A DNA stretch of 64,000 nt, taken from the NCBI RefSeq assembly GCF_947172395.1, contig NC_069090.1:6706291-6770290 (forward strand). The letters are read 5' to 3'. Made by a program: the position numbers and the translations under genes. A model generated the notes under the pieces. It had not been told where the DNA came from, searched no databases, and worked only from the letters and a program-made list of their open reading frames with translations. This DNA is from Bicyclus anynana (taxonomy: Eukaryota; Arthropoda; Insecta; Lepidoptera; Nymphalidae). Every line of letters starts with the position of its first letter. Positions within the stretch are counted from its first letter, which is position 1. Shown in pieces: positions 51,661-60,388 of this stretch.

Positions 51661-51858
51661 AGCCCCCCTAGCCAAGTGGCACGTCGATTCTCTATCTACG
51701 ATCGCTAACGCTTCGGAAACTAGAAAGATGTATGGGAATGACATTTGCTATCTACAGGTCACGTGATCAAGATCTGTCATACCCATACATTTATCTAGTT
51801 TTCGAAGCGTTAGCGATCGTCAAAAGAGAATCGACGTGCTACTTGGCTAGGGGGGTCG
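51661..51858. mobile_element. MITE-1, full length
   Basis: The left end AGCCCCCCTAGCCAAGTGGC and right end GCTACTTGGCTAGGGGGG form terminal inverted repeats; the arms CGATCGCTAACGCTTCGGAA and TTCGAAGCGTTAGCGATCG continue inward to the core CAGGTCACGTGATC. About 198 bp, almost all of it self-complementary. Confidence 0.88.
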
Positions 51859-51963
51859 CCTCGCGCTCTTGTGCCTGCAACCTTTCCTTGCACCAAAAGA
51901 AGATCTATAGACGAGTCGTCTTGTCTTGTGATAAGTCTGAAGAATGTGAGAATACGACATTTA

Positions 51964-52146
51964 TAGTCTGGCAAGTTCGTTGATGACACTCCCGTGATAT
52001 GCGGACGACGTGGGGAAAGACTGCGTGGGTGTGAAATCGTGCGTGCGGGGAACTGAGGTGCATCAGTCGTGGGTTTTCAATCATCGCTACACGCCCCACG
52101 GCCCGCGCGGACTATTGGGAGTGTTACGAACGAAGTTGCCTAGCTA
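51964..52146. mobile_element. MITE-2 copy 2
   Basis: TAGTCTGGCAAGTTCGTTGA left and the inverse of GGAGTGTTACGAACGAAGTT...TAGCTA right. 183 bp against 143 bp for copy 1; the extra length is CATCGCTACACGCCCCACGG-type sequence. Confidence 0.78.
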
Positions 52147-52194
52147 TAATTAATGCTTGTAAACATTACCATTATATTCAAAACCGTGGATATG

Positions 52195-52496
52195 AGAGAG
52201 TCGTGATAGCCCAGTGGATATGACCTCTGCTTAAAATTCCGGAGGGTGTCGGTTCAAATCCGGTCCGGGGCATGCACCTCCAACTTTTCAGTTTTATGAA
52301 ATTTTATGAAATTAAATATCACGTGTCTCAAACTGTAAAGGAAAACATCGTGAGGAAACCTGCATACAAGATAATTTTCTTAATTGTCTGCGTGTGTAAA
52401 GTCTGCCAATCCGCATTGGGCCAGCGCAGCGTGGTGGACTATTGGCCTAACCAATCTCATTCGGAGACTCGAGCTCAGCATGATGATGATGATATA
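52195..52496 (+). mobile_element. SINE-A, near full length
   Basis: A box TAGCCCAGTGG and B box GGTTCAAATCC intact, ATCACGTGTC present, and the GTGTGCATTTT segment replaced by a repeated TTTTATGAAA. A small GCGCAGCGTGG duplication lies in the body. Confidence 0.92.
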
Positions 52497-52950
52497 CAAA
52501 ACCAAACAGTAGTAGACAAACTTCAAAACGATTTGAAAACTACAGGATGTACAGAAAACCACACATAGGTACACCACGAAAACTAGAAATGAACAAAAAA
52601 ATAAACAAACAAGTTAGTTAAAATCTAGAAACATAAAAAAAATCTTTAACAAATTACCTTTCTTTCATAGGTGTCCGTCGATTTGCAAGACATTTTTCCA
52701 AGCTCTGGCCAGGGGCCGCTCCGTAAATTAAAATGTGAATAATTAACACCACCCCCCCTCCCCCCTGCCCCCTCCACCCTGGCACGGCTTCCTCCGCTCT
52801 CCCAAATGTATTAGTTTTAAGCTCTCCGTGTGAACGAGATTTAGTGGCGCAAGCTTTGAAATAGTTGATGGTTGGATTATTGGTGTATGTTTTTAATTTT
52901 CTGAAAAAAAAATATTAATAATAATTATAATAAAATAATATAAGGCAGTG
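52497..52950. other. Unassigned, with a C-rich tract
   Basis: 52749-52793 is a pyrimidine-rich stretch (CACCCCCCCTCCCCCCTGCC). No gene recognised. Confidence 0.4.
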
Positions 52951-53145
52951 ATTCTTGAGACGGTGCGTATTGTGAGAGGGTTCCTCACTCTGGAGCCCTA
53001 ACCACCGGTTGCTTGGGCACTCAAATGTCCCGCAGCGGAGAGGGTTGATTTTTTTATAAATTTTTAATAGTGTTTTTTATATTTATATTGACATTGTTAA
53101 AAAATTTAAAAAAAAAGGAGAAATAAATAAATGAGAGTAAATAAA
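52951..53145 (+). repeat. Dispersed repeat U-like, with shared 3' tail
   Basis: GGTTCCTCACTCTGGAGCCC, AAATGTCCCGCAGCGGAGAG, then the tail shared with 9478-9580 (TTTTTATAAATTTTTAATAG ... TAAATAAATGAGAG). Probably a retroposon 3' region. Confidence 0.55.
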
Positions 53146-53198
53146 ATAATAATGATAAATATAAAAATAAATAAATTGTACAATCAATATATACTTAA

Positions 53199-53368
53199 CT
53201 AGCTGACGCAGCGCGGTTTCACCCGCGTGGTTCCCGTGCCCGTACGAATACGGGAATAATATATAGCTTATAGCCTTCCTCGATAAATGGGCTATCTAAC
53301 AATGAAATAATTTTTCAAATCGAACAAGCAAACAAACTAACAAACTCTTCAGCTTTATAATATTAGTT
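53199..53368 (-). mobile_element. HEL-1, 5' end shortened
   Basis: CTAG at 53199-53202 after A; GCGGTTTCACCCGCGTGGTT and CTATAGCCTTCC-like body; CTCTTCAGCTTTATAATATT at the other end, lacking the final TATAGA. Confidence 0.78.
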
Positions 53369-53764
53369 ACAAAAATATATACTTATAGTAAGTATTACCT
53401 ACGAAAATTTACTAAGAATTCCTTATCTACTTGATTTGGTAACCATAAACGACTCAAGAACTCAAAGATAATTCGCTCCCAGGTTTATTGAGTTAGGTGT
53501 TGTAGTTTACTGTAAATAATATTTTTTTTTAATAATACTCATGGTACAATTAAATTTCATTAAAGGGATTTTGTATTTTGCAGAAAAATCAATAAACCTT
53601 AAAAATCGTAAAATTTAGGCTAACACATATTTTATTATTTTAGTAAGCCTTGATATAAGCTACTCGTATCAGCATGTAGTATCGTGGTATTAAAGGGACA
53701 CCCTGTATATGTCGTATAAGTTTCTTTGAAATCAAGCGTAAGCCTATTTTAAAAATTTGTAACT
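53369..53764. other. Unassigned AT-rich stretch
   Basis: GGGACACCCTGTATATGTCG near 53696 resembles a common insect transposon phrase, but no copy supports it. Confidence 0.35.
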
Positions 53765-53926
53765 TTCCTTGATGTTTTCCACTAGCCTCAGACGGGGATA
53801 AAAATAGCCTATACAGCTAACTAACGTGGCTTTCTAGTGGTACAAGAATTTACAAAATCGCTTTAGTAGATCTAGAGATTACCCCTACAGTACTACTAAC
53901 TTTACCTCTTTAAAATATTAGTATCT
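53765..53926 (-). mobile_element. HEL-2, decayed
   Basis: The minus strand has AGGTAAAGTTAGTAGTACTG, ATCTCTAGATCTACTAAAGC, AGAAAGCCACGTTAG and TTTTTATCCCCGTCTGAGGC. 5' end to 5' end with the next element. Confidence 0.65.
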
Positions 53927-53930
53927 AGTA

Positions 53931-54130
53931 TCTATACGTACTAATATTATAAAACTGAAGAGTTTGTTTGTTTGATTGAACTCGCTAATTTCAGGAACTA
54001 CTGGTCCGATTTAAAAAATTCTTTCAGTGTTAGATAGTCCATTTATCGAGGAAGGCTATAGGCTGTATATTATCCCCGTATTCCTACGGGAACTGGAACC
54101 ACGCGGGTGAAACCGCATGACGTCGGCTAG
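53931..54130 (+). mobile_element. HEL-1, complete
   Basis: A|TC at 53930/53931, start motif TATACGTACTAATATTATAA, GAAACCGCATGACGTCGG-CTAG|T end. 200 bp. CGTATTCCTACGGGAACTGG inside. Confidence 0.8.
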
Positions 54131-54533
54131 TAAAAGTATAAACAAACAATGTTCCGCTTACTTCATTTATTATAATGTAGCTGAACGGAATTTATTTACG
54201 ACCGAAATAAAGGCAAAAGCTCCCCACGGAGTGGAATATAATATTGATCCCAATTCCAGGATTGTCGATTTAAACGGAAAAACTGGGGCTTCCCACATTG
54301 GGATAACGTTAATTATTAATTGCGAAGTACCTACATGAAGACGTATGTTGACTGGAAGGGACTATTATATTTAGATTCCTCGTTTTTCATCTTATACAAC
54401 AAATGTTCTTCCAAATGATGAGCAGTTTTCGCTTGGCTGTTTATTAGAAAAGAAATTCTAGAGAAAGCGCATCCGCAAATCTCCTCTAGAGACGACCACA
54501 GACGGCATAGTACGTATTTTTTTTTGTTTAGGA
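54131..54533. other. Unassigned, partly repeat-free
   Basis: 54170-54330 (CCCCACGGAGTGGAATATAA) is unique sequence with a 73-codon frame of no recognised family. Confidence 0.35.
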
Positions 54534-54642
54534 AATCATCCTCCTCCTAACAAGTTAGCCCGCTTCCATCTTATGTTGCATCATCACTTACCATCAGGTG
54601 AGATTGTAGTCAAGGGCTAACTTGTGAAGAATAAAAAAAAAC
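54534..54642 (+). mobile_element. SINE-B tail
   Basis: TCATCCTCCTCCTAACAAGT, TGCATCATCACTTACCATCA and GGGCTAACTTGTGAAGAATA, then an A run. Near consensus. Confidence 0.8.
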
Positions 54643-54895
54643 ACATATTTTTATGTGCGATCCACTTATCATCAAGAGGGCAAGAGCAAGCCTCTTGATT
54701 CGTCAATTATCTTAATATATTAAAAGCCAATAATATATCATAGGTCATCACCAAGGAATCATCAGGATATCTCTAAATCTGTTTGACTAGATAGTTGAAA
54801 TTTATCAGGTAGTTCATAGTTATAGACGGTCGCTAAATGGGAATTTTTTGAATGGGCCAGACTAGACGCCCGCTAGTTAGGTACTTCTAATATAT
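54643..54895. other. Unassigned stretch with a short CTAG scrap
   Basis: GACTAGACGCCCGCTAGTTA at 54859-54879 looks like the tip of a HEL 3' end. Otherwise unassigned. Confidence 0.35.
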
Positions 54896-55261
54896 AAAAT
54901 TCTCGTGTCGCCGTGTTCGACATTGAACTCCTCCGAAACGGCTCGACCGATTTTGATGAAATTTTTTGTGCATATTTAGTAGGTCTGAGAATCGGCCAAC
55001 ATCTATTTTTCAAACCCCTAAATGTTAAGGGTAGTCCACCCCTAAATTTTTTTTTTTATTTTTTAGGCAAAATTTTTTGTTTTTATTTTTTTATGACACA
55101 GCATACAAAAATACATACAAACCTAAATTTTCACCCCTCTACGATCAACCCTTATATTTTATTTGTTAATTAAAAACTATACATACAAATGATTTGTAAC
55201 TAATACGTAGTCAATTTGAGCTTTATTGTTATTGTATAAAGTTCATATTAATAATAATTAG
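54896..55261 (+). mobile_element. Helitron-like element, third subtype
   Basis: TC-TAATATATAAAATTCTCG, then GAACTCCTCCGAAACGGCTC, GGTCTGAGAATCGGCCAACA, and CCCCTCTACGATCAACCCTT. This layout is common in moths and butterflies (recalled). Its own 3' end is not seen, so it may continue into the GGGTA element as one chimeric unit of about 810 bp. Confidence 0.6.
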
Positions 55262-55704
55262 AAAACGGGGTAGGGGTAGGGTAGGGGTAGGGTAGGGGTA
55301 GGGTAGGGTAGGGGTAGGGTTGGGGTAGGGTAGGGTAGGAGTAGGGTAGAGGTAGGGTAGGGGTAGGGTAGGGGTAGGGTAGGGGTAGGGTAGGGGTAGG
55401 GTAGGGGTAGGGGTAGGGTAGGGGTAGGGTAGGGGTAGGGTAGGGGTAGGGGTAGGGTAGGGGTAGGGTAGGGGTAGGGTAGGGGTAGGGTAGGGGTAGG
55501 GTAGGGGTAGGGTAGGGGTAGGGTAGGGGTAGGGTAGGGGTAGGGTAGGGGTAGGGTAGGGGTAGGGTAGAGGTAGGGTAGGGGTATGGTAGGGGTAGGG
55601 TAGGGGTAGGGTAGGGGTAGGGTAGAGGTAGGGTAGGGGTAGGGTAGCGGTAGTTGAAAGTTTACATCGAGTTTCACGCGGACGAAGTCGCGGGCATCCG
55701 CTAG
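55262..55704 (+). mobile_element. HEL-4 with GGGTA minisatellite, copy 3
   Basis: The array is followed by TAGTTGAAAGTTTACATCGA, TTTCACGCGGACGAAGTCGC, GGGCATCCG-CTAG (55701-55704) before T. The 3' part is nearly identical to copies 1 and 2. Confidence 0.75.
55265..55655 (+). repeat. GGGGTAGGGTA minisatellite 3, most regular
   Basis: An 11-bp unit GGGGTAGGGTA repeated for about 390 bp with few changes (GAGGTAGG, GGTATGG). Two overlapping open frames on the minus strand (up to 183 codons, PTLPLPYPYP-like) are artefacts of the repeat. Confidence 0.95.
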
Positions 55705-55751
55705 TATTAGTATAATAACATAAATAGTTTGAAAAACTAAAAAACACGCGT

Positions 55752-56237
55752 GATACCCATATCATGGGAGTGCATTTCAAATAGCCTGTCCGCCATCTTG
55801 GACGTCCGCCATATTTGATTTAAGTCAGGTGACTATTTTTTCGTATTCCTGACATTAAACCCTTAATTTGATATCATTAAACCCTTAATTTGATATCCAT
55901 ATCATGGGGGTGGATTACAAAAAGCCAGTCCACCATCTTTTTGACGGCCTCCGTGGCGCAATGGTATGAGCGGTGGATTTACAAGACGGAGGTCCTGGGT
56001 TCGATCCCCGGCTGGGCAGATTGAGATTTTCTTAATTTTCTAAAAAATCTTGGGAAGGTCGCCATATTGGATTTGTAACAACGTTTCTTTTTCAGCGTAA
56101 GCTAGTCATGTATTGGCATCAAACCTCAGAGCGTGTGCAAAATTTCATCCCAATCGAAGACCGGGAAGTGGGTCAAATTAAGATTCCAGGATTTTCTTAC
56201 ATACGTAATTAGTTACAGGTGAAGCTAATATAAGCGT
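55752..56237 (+). repeat. Dispersed repeat Hx, copy 2, split by SINE-B
   Basis: Matches 651-1048: GGTGACTATTTTTTCGTATT, ATCCATATCATGGGGGTGGA, then (after the SINE) GCCATATTGGATTTGTAACA, GAAGACCGGGAAGTGGGTCA. A 22-bp tandem duplication (CATTAAACCCTTAATTTGAT...) lies at 55853-55896. Confidence 0.7.
55942..56040 (+). mobile_element. SINE-B head inserted in Hx
   Basis: GGCCTCCGTGGCGCAATGGT and GGTTCGATCCCCGGCTGGGC give near-perfect A and B boxes; the copy stops about 100 bp in (TTTTCTTAATTTTC). Hx sequence resumes with ATCTTGGG after CCATCTT. Confidence 0.88.
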
Positions 56238-56694
56238 GTTAAAAATTATGCTGCACTGTTATAGTCGATGTTTTGATTTTAAAGACTTTTCACATTTAAA
56301 AAAGAAAATTCCAGGCGCTTCCATATCCAGAGTTCTGTGTTAGGTTAGGAAAAATATGTTGTTACCGACAGAAGTCGTAAAGTTGGCCCTGCTGAAGTCA
56401 ATTTGCAAACAGATATTTTATTCGGTTCCGGCAGAGTTTTCTCTCGTCGTTGCCACCAGGTCTATTTTGAACATAATAATACAATTTATGTAGATATGTA
56501 TTATTTTATGACTTCCTACATACATTTCCTTCATACATAAAATCAAGCCGTGATAGCCTAAAATTGTTTGTCCAGTATTAACAACAGAACACTCGTAAAT
56601 TACTCTCCATTGTCTTGGGAAAAGAACTTACTACAGATATGTGGATACATAATATATTAATTATCTATTTTAAATTTGAAACCAATATAGGAAA
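56238..56694. other. Unassigned, with a SINE-A scrap
   Basis: AAGCCGTGATAGCCTA at 56546-56561 is the first bases of SINE-A only. Otherwise nothing recognised. Confidence 0.4.
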
Positions 56695-56880
56695 CGACGC
56701 AACGCTTTCCCGATCAGTCCGTGAGCTCACCGGGGTCATGCCTGAAAATCAGCGCTACAAGCTGTAGCATAGAGCTGAGGCAGCGCCCATTCAGCCGAAG
56801 TCTTACTATTCAGTCTCATATTTTCTCCTAAATATTTTTATGTTTTTTGGCTGAATAAATGATTTTATTATTATTAATAT
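56695..56880 (+). repeat. Dispersed repeat U, fuller copy
   Basis: GTGAGCTCACCGGGGTCATG, AATCAGCGCTACAAGCTGTA and GCTGAGGCAGCGCCCATTCA, then an ATTATT tail. Similar in layout to 9330-9430. Confidence 0.45.
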
Positions 56881-57128
56881 TTATGGATATATTTTGTAGT
56901 ACATACTACATATCTTCTTAGTGCATGCTGTGACAACCAGTAGGTAAGGGGTCTGCAATAATTGCCATAAGTTTTATATTTATACAGGATGTCCCGTAAA
57001 TAGTACGACATATTTTACAAGGCAATAGCATCAAGACCTACTAAAGTAACGCAATATATGTTAGCCGAAGTTTTACAGTTTTTAAGTTATATTGTTTTTT
57101 GTACAAAATACAAAAATCCCTAATTCAG
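56881..57128. other. Possible transposon end
   Basis: ACAGGATGTCCCGTAAATAG, then TACGACATATTTTACAAGG, near 56983 is phrased like a widespread insect element (recalled). Single copy here. Confidence 0.35.
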
Positions 57129-57549
57129 CGGGCTGAGGATACTTTTATATCAATGGTATAATCTATCTATCTATCTAACCTAGTTAATTGTTGAATTAAA
57201 ATTCATTATCGTTTCACTTATCATCATTATCATATCAGCCGATGGACGTCCACTGCCTGGAGGATTATTCTGTAACGATGGTTTGTATAACTCGCAAGTG
57301 CGAGTTTCTAATTCACCTATATTACTCTTTCTATAGTATCGTGTTAGACATAGAGAGATAGAGGTGAATTCAAACTCGCACTTGCGAGTTATACGAAACA
57401 TAATACAGAATAGTCCTCCTGCAGTGGACGCAACGGCTGATATGATGATGAGTGAAACGATAATGAAGTTCTATTCAACAATTAACTAGGTTAGATAGAA
57501 AGATAAATAGATAGATTATATCATTGATATAAAAGTATCACCCAGCCCC
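57129..57549. repeat. Fold-back 2: about 420-bp inverted repeat on a LINE end
   Basis: The left arm from 57138 (GATACTTTTATATCAATGGT) and right arm ending 57539 (ATTGATATAAAAGTATC) are complementary over about 190 bp with small gaps. They meet around 57320-57350. Both arms carry an RTE-like 3' end (GATGGACGTCCACTGC left, GCAGTGGACGCAACGGC right), and AACTCGCAAGTGCGAGTTT and its inverse, itself palindromic. Non-coding. Confidence 0.9.
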
Positions 57550-57892
57550 AGTGCGGGGTCACGCTCAGCACGCATATTAATCACACGCTATAATAGAATA
57601 AATTAATAATATTCCATCGTTAATCCTCCCTCGTAATTGACCGGGTGAAACGTGCTCTAGGAGTTTTTACTTCGATGCATTTCCATTTTGTCCGTCCGTC
57701 TGTCATAGAGGGGGTTAGGAACTCAGGGCTCCCAGTTAGCGATTTAGCGTTCCGGTACGATGCCGTCGGAAGTACGGTTACAATAAACTTATAACTTATA
57801 ACTTAACTCGTCCAAGAAAGCACGCTTCCATCTTAGACTGAATCATTACTTAACATCAATTTATTCAAATATCAAAATTTTAGTTACCTAAT
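57550..57892. other. Unassigned with SINE-B scraps
   Basis: 57738-57770 (AGCGATTTAGCGTTCCGGTA) and 57820-57862 (ACGCTTCCATCTTAGACTGA) are separated SINE-B pieces. 57550-57700 is repeat-free and GC-richer. Confidence 0.45.
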
Positions 57893-57937
57893 CATTAAAT
57901 AGAGACTTGATAACCCAGTGGACGTCTCTATTTAATG
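57893..57937. repeat. Perfect 14-bp hairpin with a SINE-A A-box in the loop
   Basis: CATTAAATAGAGAC (57893-57906) pairs with GTCTCTATTTAATG (57924-57937). The 17-nt loop holds GATAACCCAGTGGA, close to the SINE-A head GATAGCCCAGTGGAT. Confidence 0.85.
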
Positions 57938-57950
57938 AAATACACTTTAT

Positions 57951-58233
57951 CATTAACTCATATTTGGCTCACTGCTGAGCTCGACTCTCCTATCAGAATG
58001 AGAGGGGTTAGGCCAATAGTCCACCACGCTGGCCCAATGCAGATTGGCAGACTTCACACACGCAGAGAATTAACAAAATTCTCTGGTTTCTTTACGATGT
58101 TTGTGACACGTGATATTTAATTTCTTAAAATGCACACAACTGAAAAGTTGGAGGTGCATGCCCTGACCGGATTCGAACCCACACCCTCCGGGATCCGGAG
58201 GCAGAAGTTATATCCACTGGGCTATCACGGCTC
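57951..58233 (-). mobile_element. SINE-A, near full length
   Basis: The minus strand has A box TAGCCCAGTGG, B box GGTTCGAATCC, CACGTGTC and TGAGCCAAATATGAGTT. One deletion removes part of TCTCAAACGGTGAAGG. Both Pol III boxes are perfect. Confidence 0.93.
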
Positions 58234-58379
58234 ATCTTATACTCTTAGTACCTGATAATTAAGGCTTTGAATATAAAATTACACTTCGATGAAAAGCTAT
58301 CATCAACAAAAGGGTTCGAAATTTTTTACCCAATTTTTCATTTTTTATTAAACACCGTCCGAATATTATCACCACTTCA
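58234..58379. other. Unassigned stretch
   Basis: Nothing recognised. Confidence 0.35.
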
Positions 58380-58910
58380 CAATTCATATTATTTGATTGC
58401 ACACCGTCCATCATAGCCTTTTATTGGCGTTAGAAAAAAAAACCTACCACCCAATCGGCCATTGTCCCGTTCAAATAATCGTAAATTCCGAACGGACAAA
58501 ATATAATAAATTGCCGATGAGATCTGTGCTAACACTTCAGCAAGAAATAATTTAAAGCTCACAAAAACTCCATCCAGCTCTTAATTCTAAAGTAATAAAG
58601 CCTAAAATGCAGTGTTGGAATACTGTGCCGAGCGCAAAATACTAAAATTCAGTCTATATTTGCGCTGTGTACCCTCTGTTGTCGGCTTTTTTTCGGTTGT
58701 TTCCGCGTAGAGGCTGATAGAACACGTTTTCAAATCATTAAACAGTTTCGACCGCGGCCGCCGGTTGAAAAAGGAAAGGATTAAAAAGAGAATAGAAAAA
58801 AATCGCTGGCTGCGACCGGCCCGAGGTGATCATTGTAGCGCCACGATAATGTTCTACTGCGCTTGAGACCTCTTGAACTTTGACATTGTGCAATTAATTT
58901 TCACAACTAA
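58380..58910. other. Repeat-free island
   Basis: GACCGCGGCCGCCGGTTGAA (about 58750), GTTTCCGCGTAGAGGCTGAT and TTTGACATTGTGCAATTAAT. No repeat similarity; candidate conserved non-coding sequence. Confidence 0.4.
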
Positions 58911-59119
58911 ACCTCTGACTAAACTAAATGTCACGCTGTTATTTTTGTGTTTCGTAGACTGATATTTAACATCTTGAGATGTAGTCAGCAACAACAATAC
59001 ACAAAAAAAGATGTTCTTTGTTTGTGTTGTTGTTAGTAAAAATAATAAACTTTATAAGTAAAAAATTTTGAACATTACTAGTAAGTACGTGACTTGGCAG
59101 AGTTTAATTAAATTACATT
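58911..59119. other. Unassigned AT-rich stretch
   Basis: Nothing recognised. Confidence 0.35.
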
Positions 59120-59325
59120 ACATTATCAACCCCTATTCGGCTCACTGCTAAGCTCGAATCTCCACTTAGAATGAGAGGGCTGAGGGCAATAGTCCACCAC
59201 GCTAGCCCAAAGCGGATTGGCAGACTTCACTCACGCAGAGAATTAAGAAAATTCTCTGGTATGCAGGTTTCCTCACGATAATTTTTCACACACAACCCTT
59301 CGAAATCGGGGACAAAGGTTCATAT
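59120..59325 (-). mobile_element. SINE-A, badly deleted head
   Basis: CTATTCGGCTCACTGCTAAG, CACCACGCTAGCCCAAAGCG and CTCACGATAATTTTTCACAC; a head scrap CGAAATCGGGGACAAAGGTT remains. CACGTG deleted. Confidence 0.82.
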
Positions 59326-59906
59326 CCACTCTATAAATAACTTGCTACTAATTACAACTAAACTCATAATTGCTTTAATTAATTGAATCTAATTGATTAT
59401 TCAATTTAATCAATTAAGAATCCTCTATTGTCGGAGAGGTGTATAGAACATTTTGAAAGTATAACAACATAGAAACTTTTAAAATAGTCTATGGTAATAA
59501 AATCAGTCTAAAGTTCGCTCTATCAAGTGCAAATGTCAAACGTGCCAACTTCAACTGTTACGCGTTGCCAAGCGTTTTACTGGTTTTACCCTCCCTTATG
59601 AAGTTATCACGTCAAAAAGATGTGACATGAAAATTATAATCTTTACTAAAAAAGGTATCGCAAGTATCAAAACTGTTTAGCTACACAGTACCGATATCTG
59701 CAGCGCTTCAGCTATCGACACCCGTCACACATTTTCCCACTCGCTAATATGGACTGAGTCAGCGAATTCACTGTTTGCACTTTGTACGGGCGCAGCTTTA
59801 AATTACACTGGTCAAGGGCAAATCATATGTGGAAAATTTTACGGGAAAATGTCCAGTCATAATCATTATTAACAGTCTATATAAATAGCCTACTACAGTG
59901 TTAGTT
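59326..59906. other. Unassigned, with a small unique patch
   Basis: 59690-59800 (CTGCAGCGCTTCAGCTATCG) is GC-richer and repeat-free. Otherwise nothing recognised. Confidence 0.35.
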
Positions 59907-60100
59907 AGCCCCTGTAGCCAAGTAGCCGATTCTATTTCTATACGATTGCAAACGCTTGGAAAGTAGAAAAATGAGTGGGAATGACATTTGCTATCGACAG
60001 GTCACGTGATCAAGATCTGTCATTCCCATACATTTTTCTAGTTTTCAAAGCGTTTGCGATCGTAGAAATAGAATCGATGTGCCACTTGGTTACAGGTGCT
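59907..60100. mobile_element. MITE-1, full length
   Basis: AGCCCCTGTAGCCAAGTAGC left, GCCACTTGGTTACAGGTGCT right, core GACAGGTCACGTGATCAAGA. 194 bp. CACGTG at 60003-60008. Confidence 0.88.
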
Positions 60101-60161
60101 GGGCCTCCTTATAGAAAAGGGGATAGACTATTAGATGAATAATTTAAATAATAATAGAAAT

Positions 60162-60235
60162 CTGTTTGTGGTAGAGTTTTGGATCTGAACATAGGTCCTA
60201 GGTTTGATTTCCAGCGAGGGTCAGTTTTGCATTTT
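60162..60235 (+). mobile_element. SINE-R head
   Basis: TTGTGGTAGAGTTTTGGATC, AGGTCCTAGGTTTGATTTCC and AGCGAGGGTCAG. Decayed boxes. Confidence 0.4.
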
Positions 60236-60277
60236 TTATTTCTAAATTGGCAAAGGTCTTGTTTGGTGATAGGTATA

Positions 60278-60388
60278 AGCATGGGATAGTTACCACCCTA
60301 CCGTTAAAGATGTACTACCAAGCGATTCCCGTACGATATCCGATGATCTTGACTGCATCGTCCCTTAACATCAGATGAGATCGCAGTC
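60278..60388 (+). mobile_element. SINE-B, body and tail start
   Basis: GGGATAGTTACCACCCTACC, TACCAAGCGATTCCCGTACG, TGACTGCATCGTCCCTTAAC and AGATGAGATCGCAGTC. The tail leads directly into a tandem array. Confidence 0.78.

Noticed and set aside
55265..55655. Telomeric repeat
   Set aside because: The unit is GGGGTAGGGTA, not TTAGG, and the array is bounded by a transposon end inside a chromosome arm.
55229..55780. Open frames of up to 183 codons rich in PTLPLPYPYP on the minus strand
   Set aside because: They are created by the GGGGTAGGGTA array, which lacks stops in several frames at once. Overlapping frames give the same type of peptide, and the arrays at 22519-22833 and 29742-30002 do likewise.
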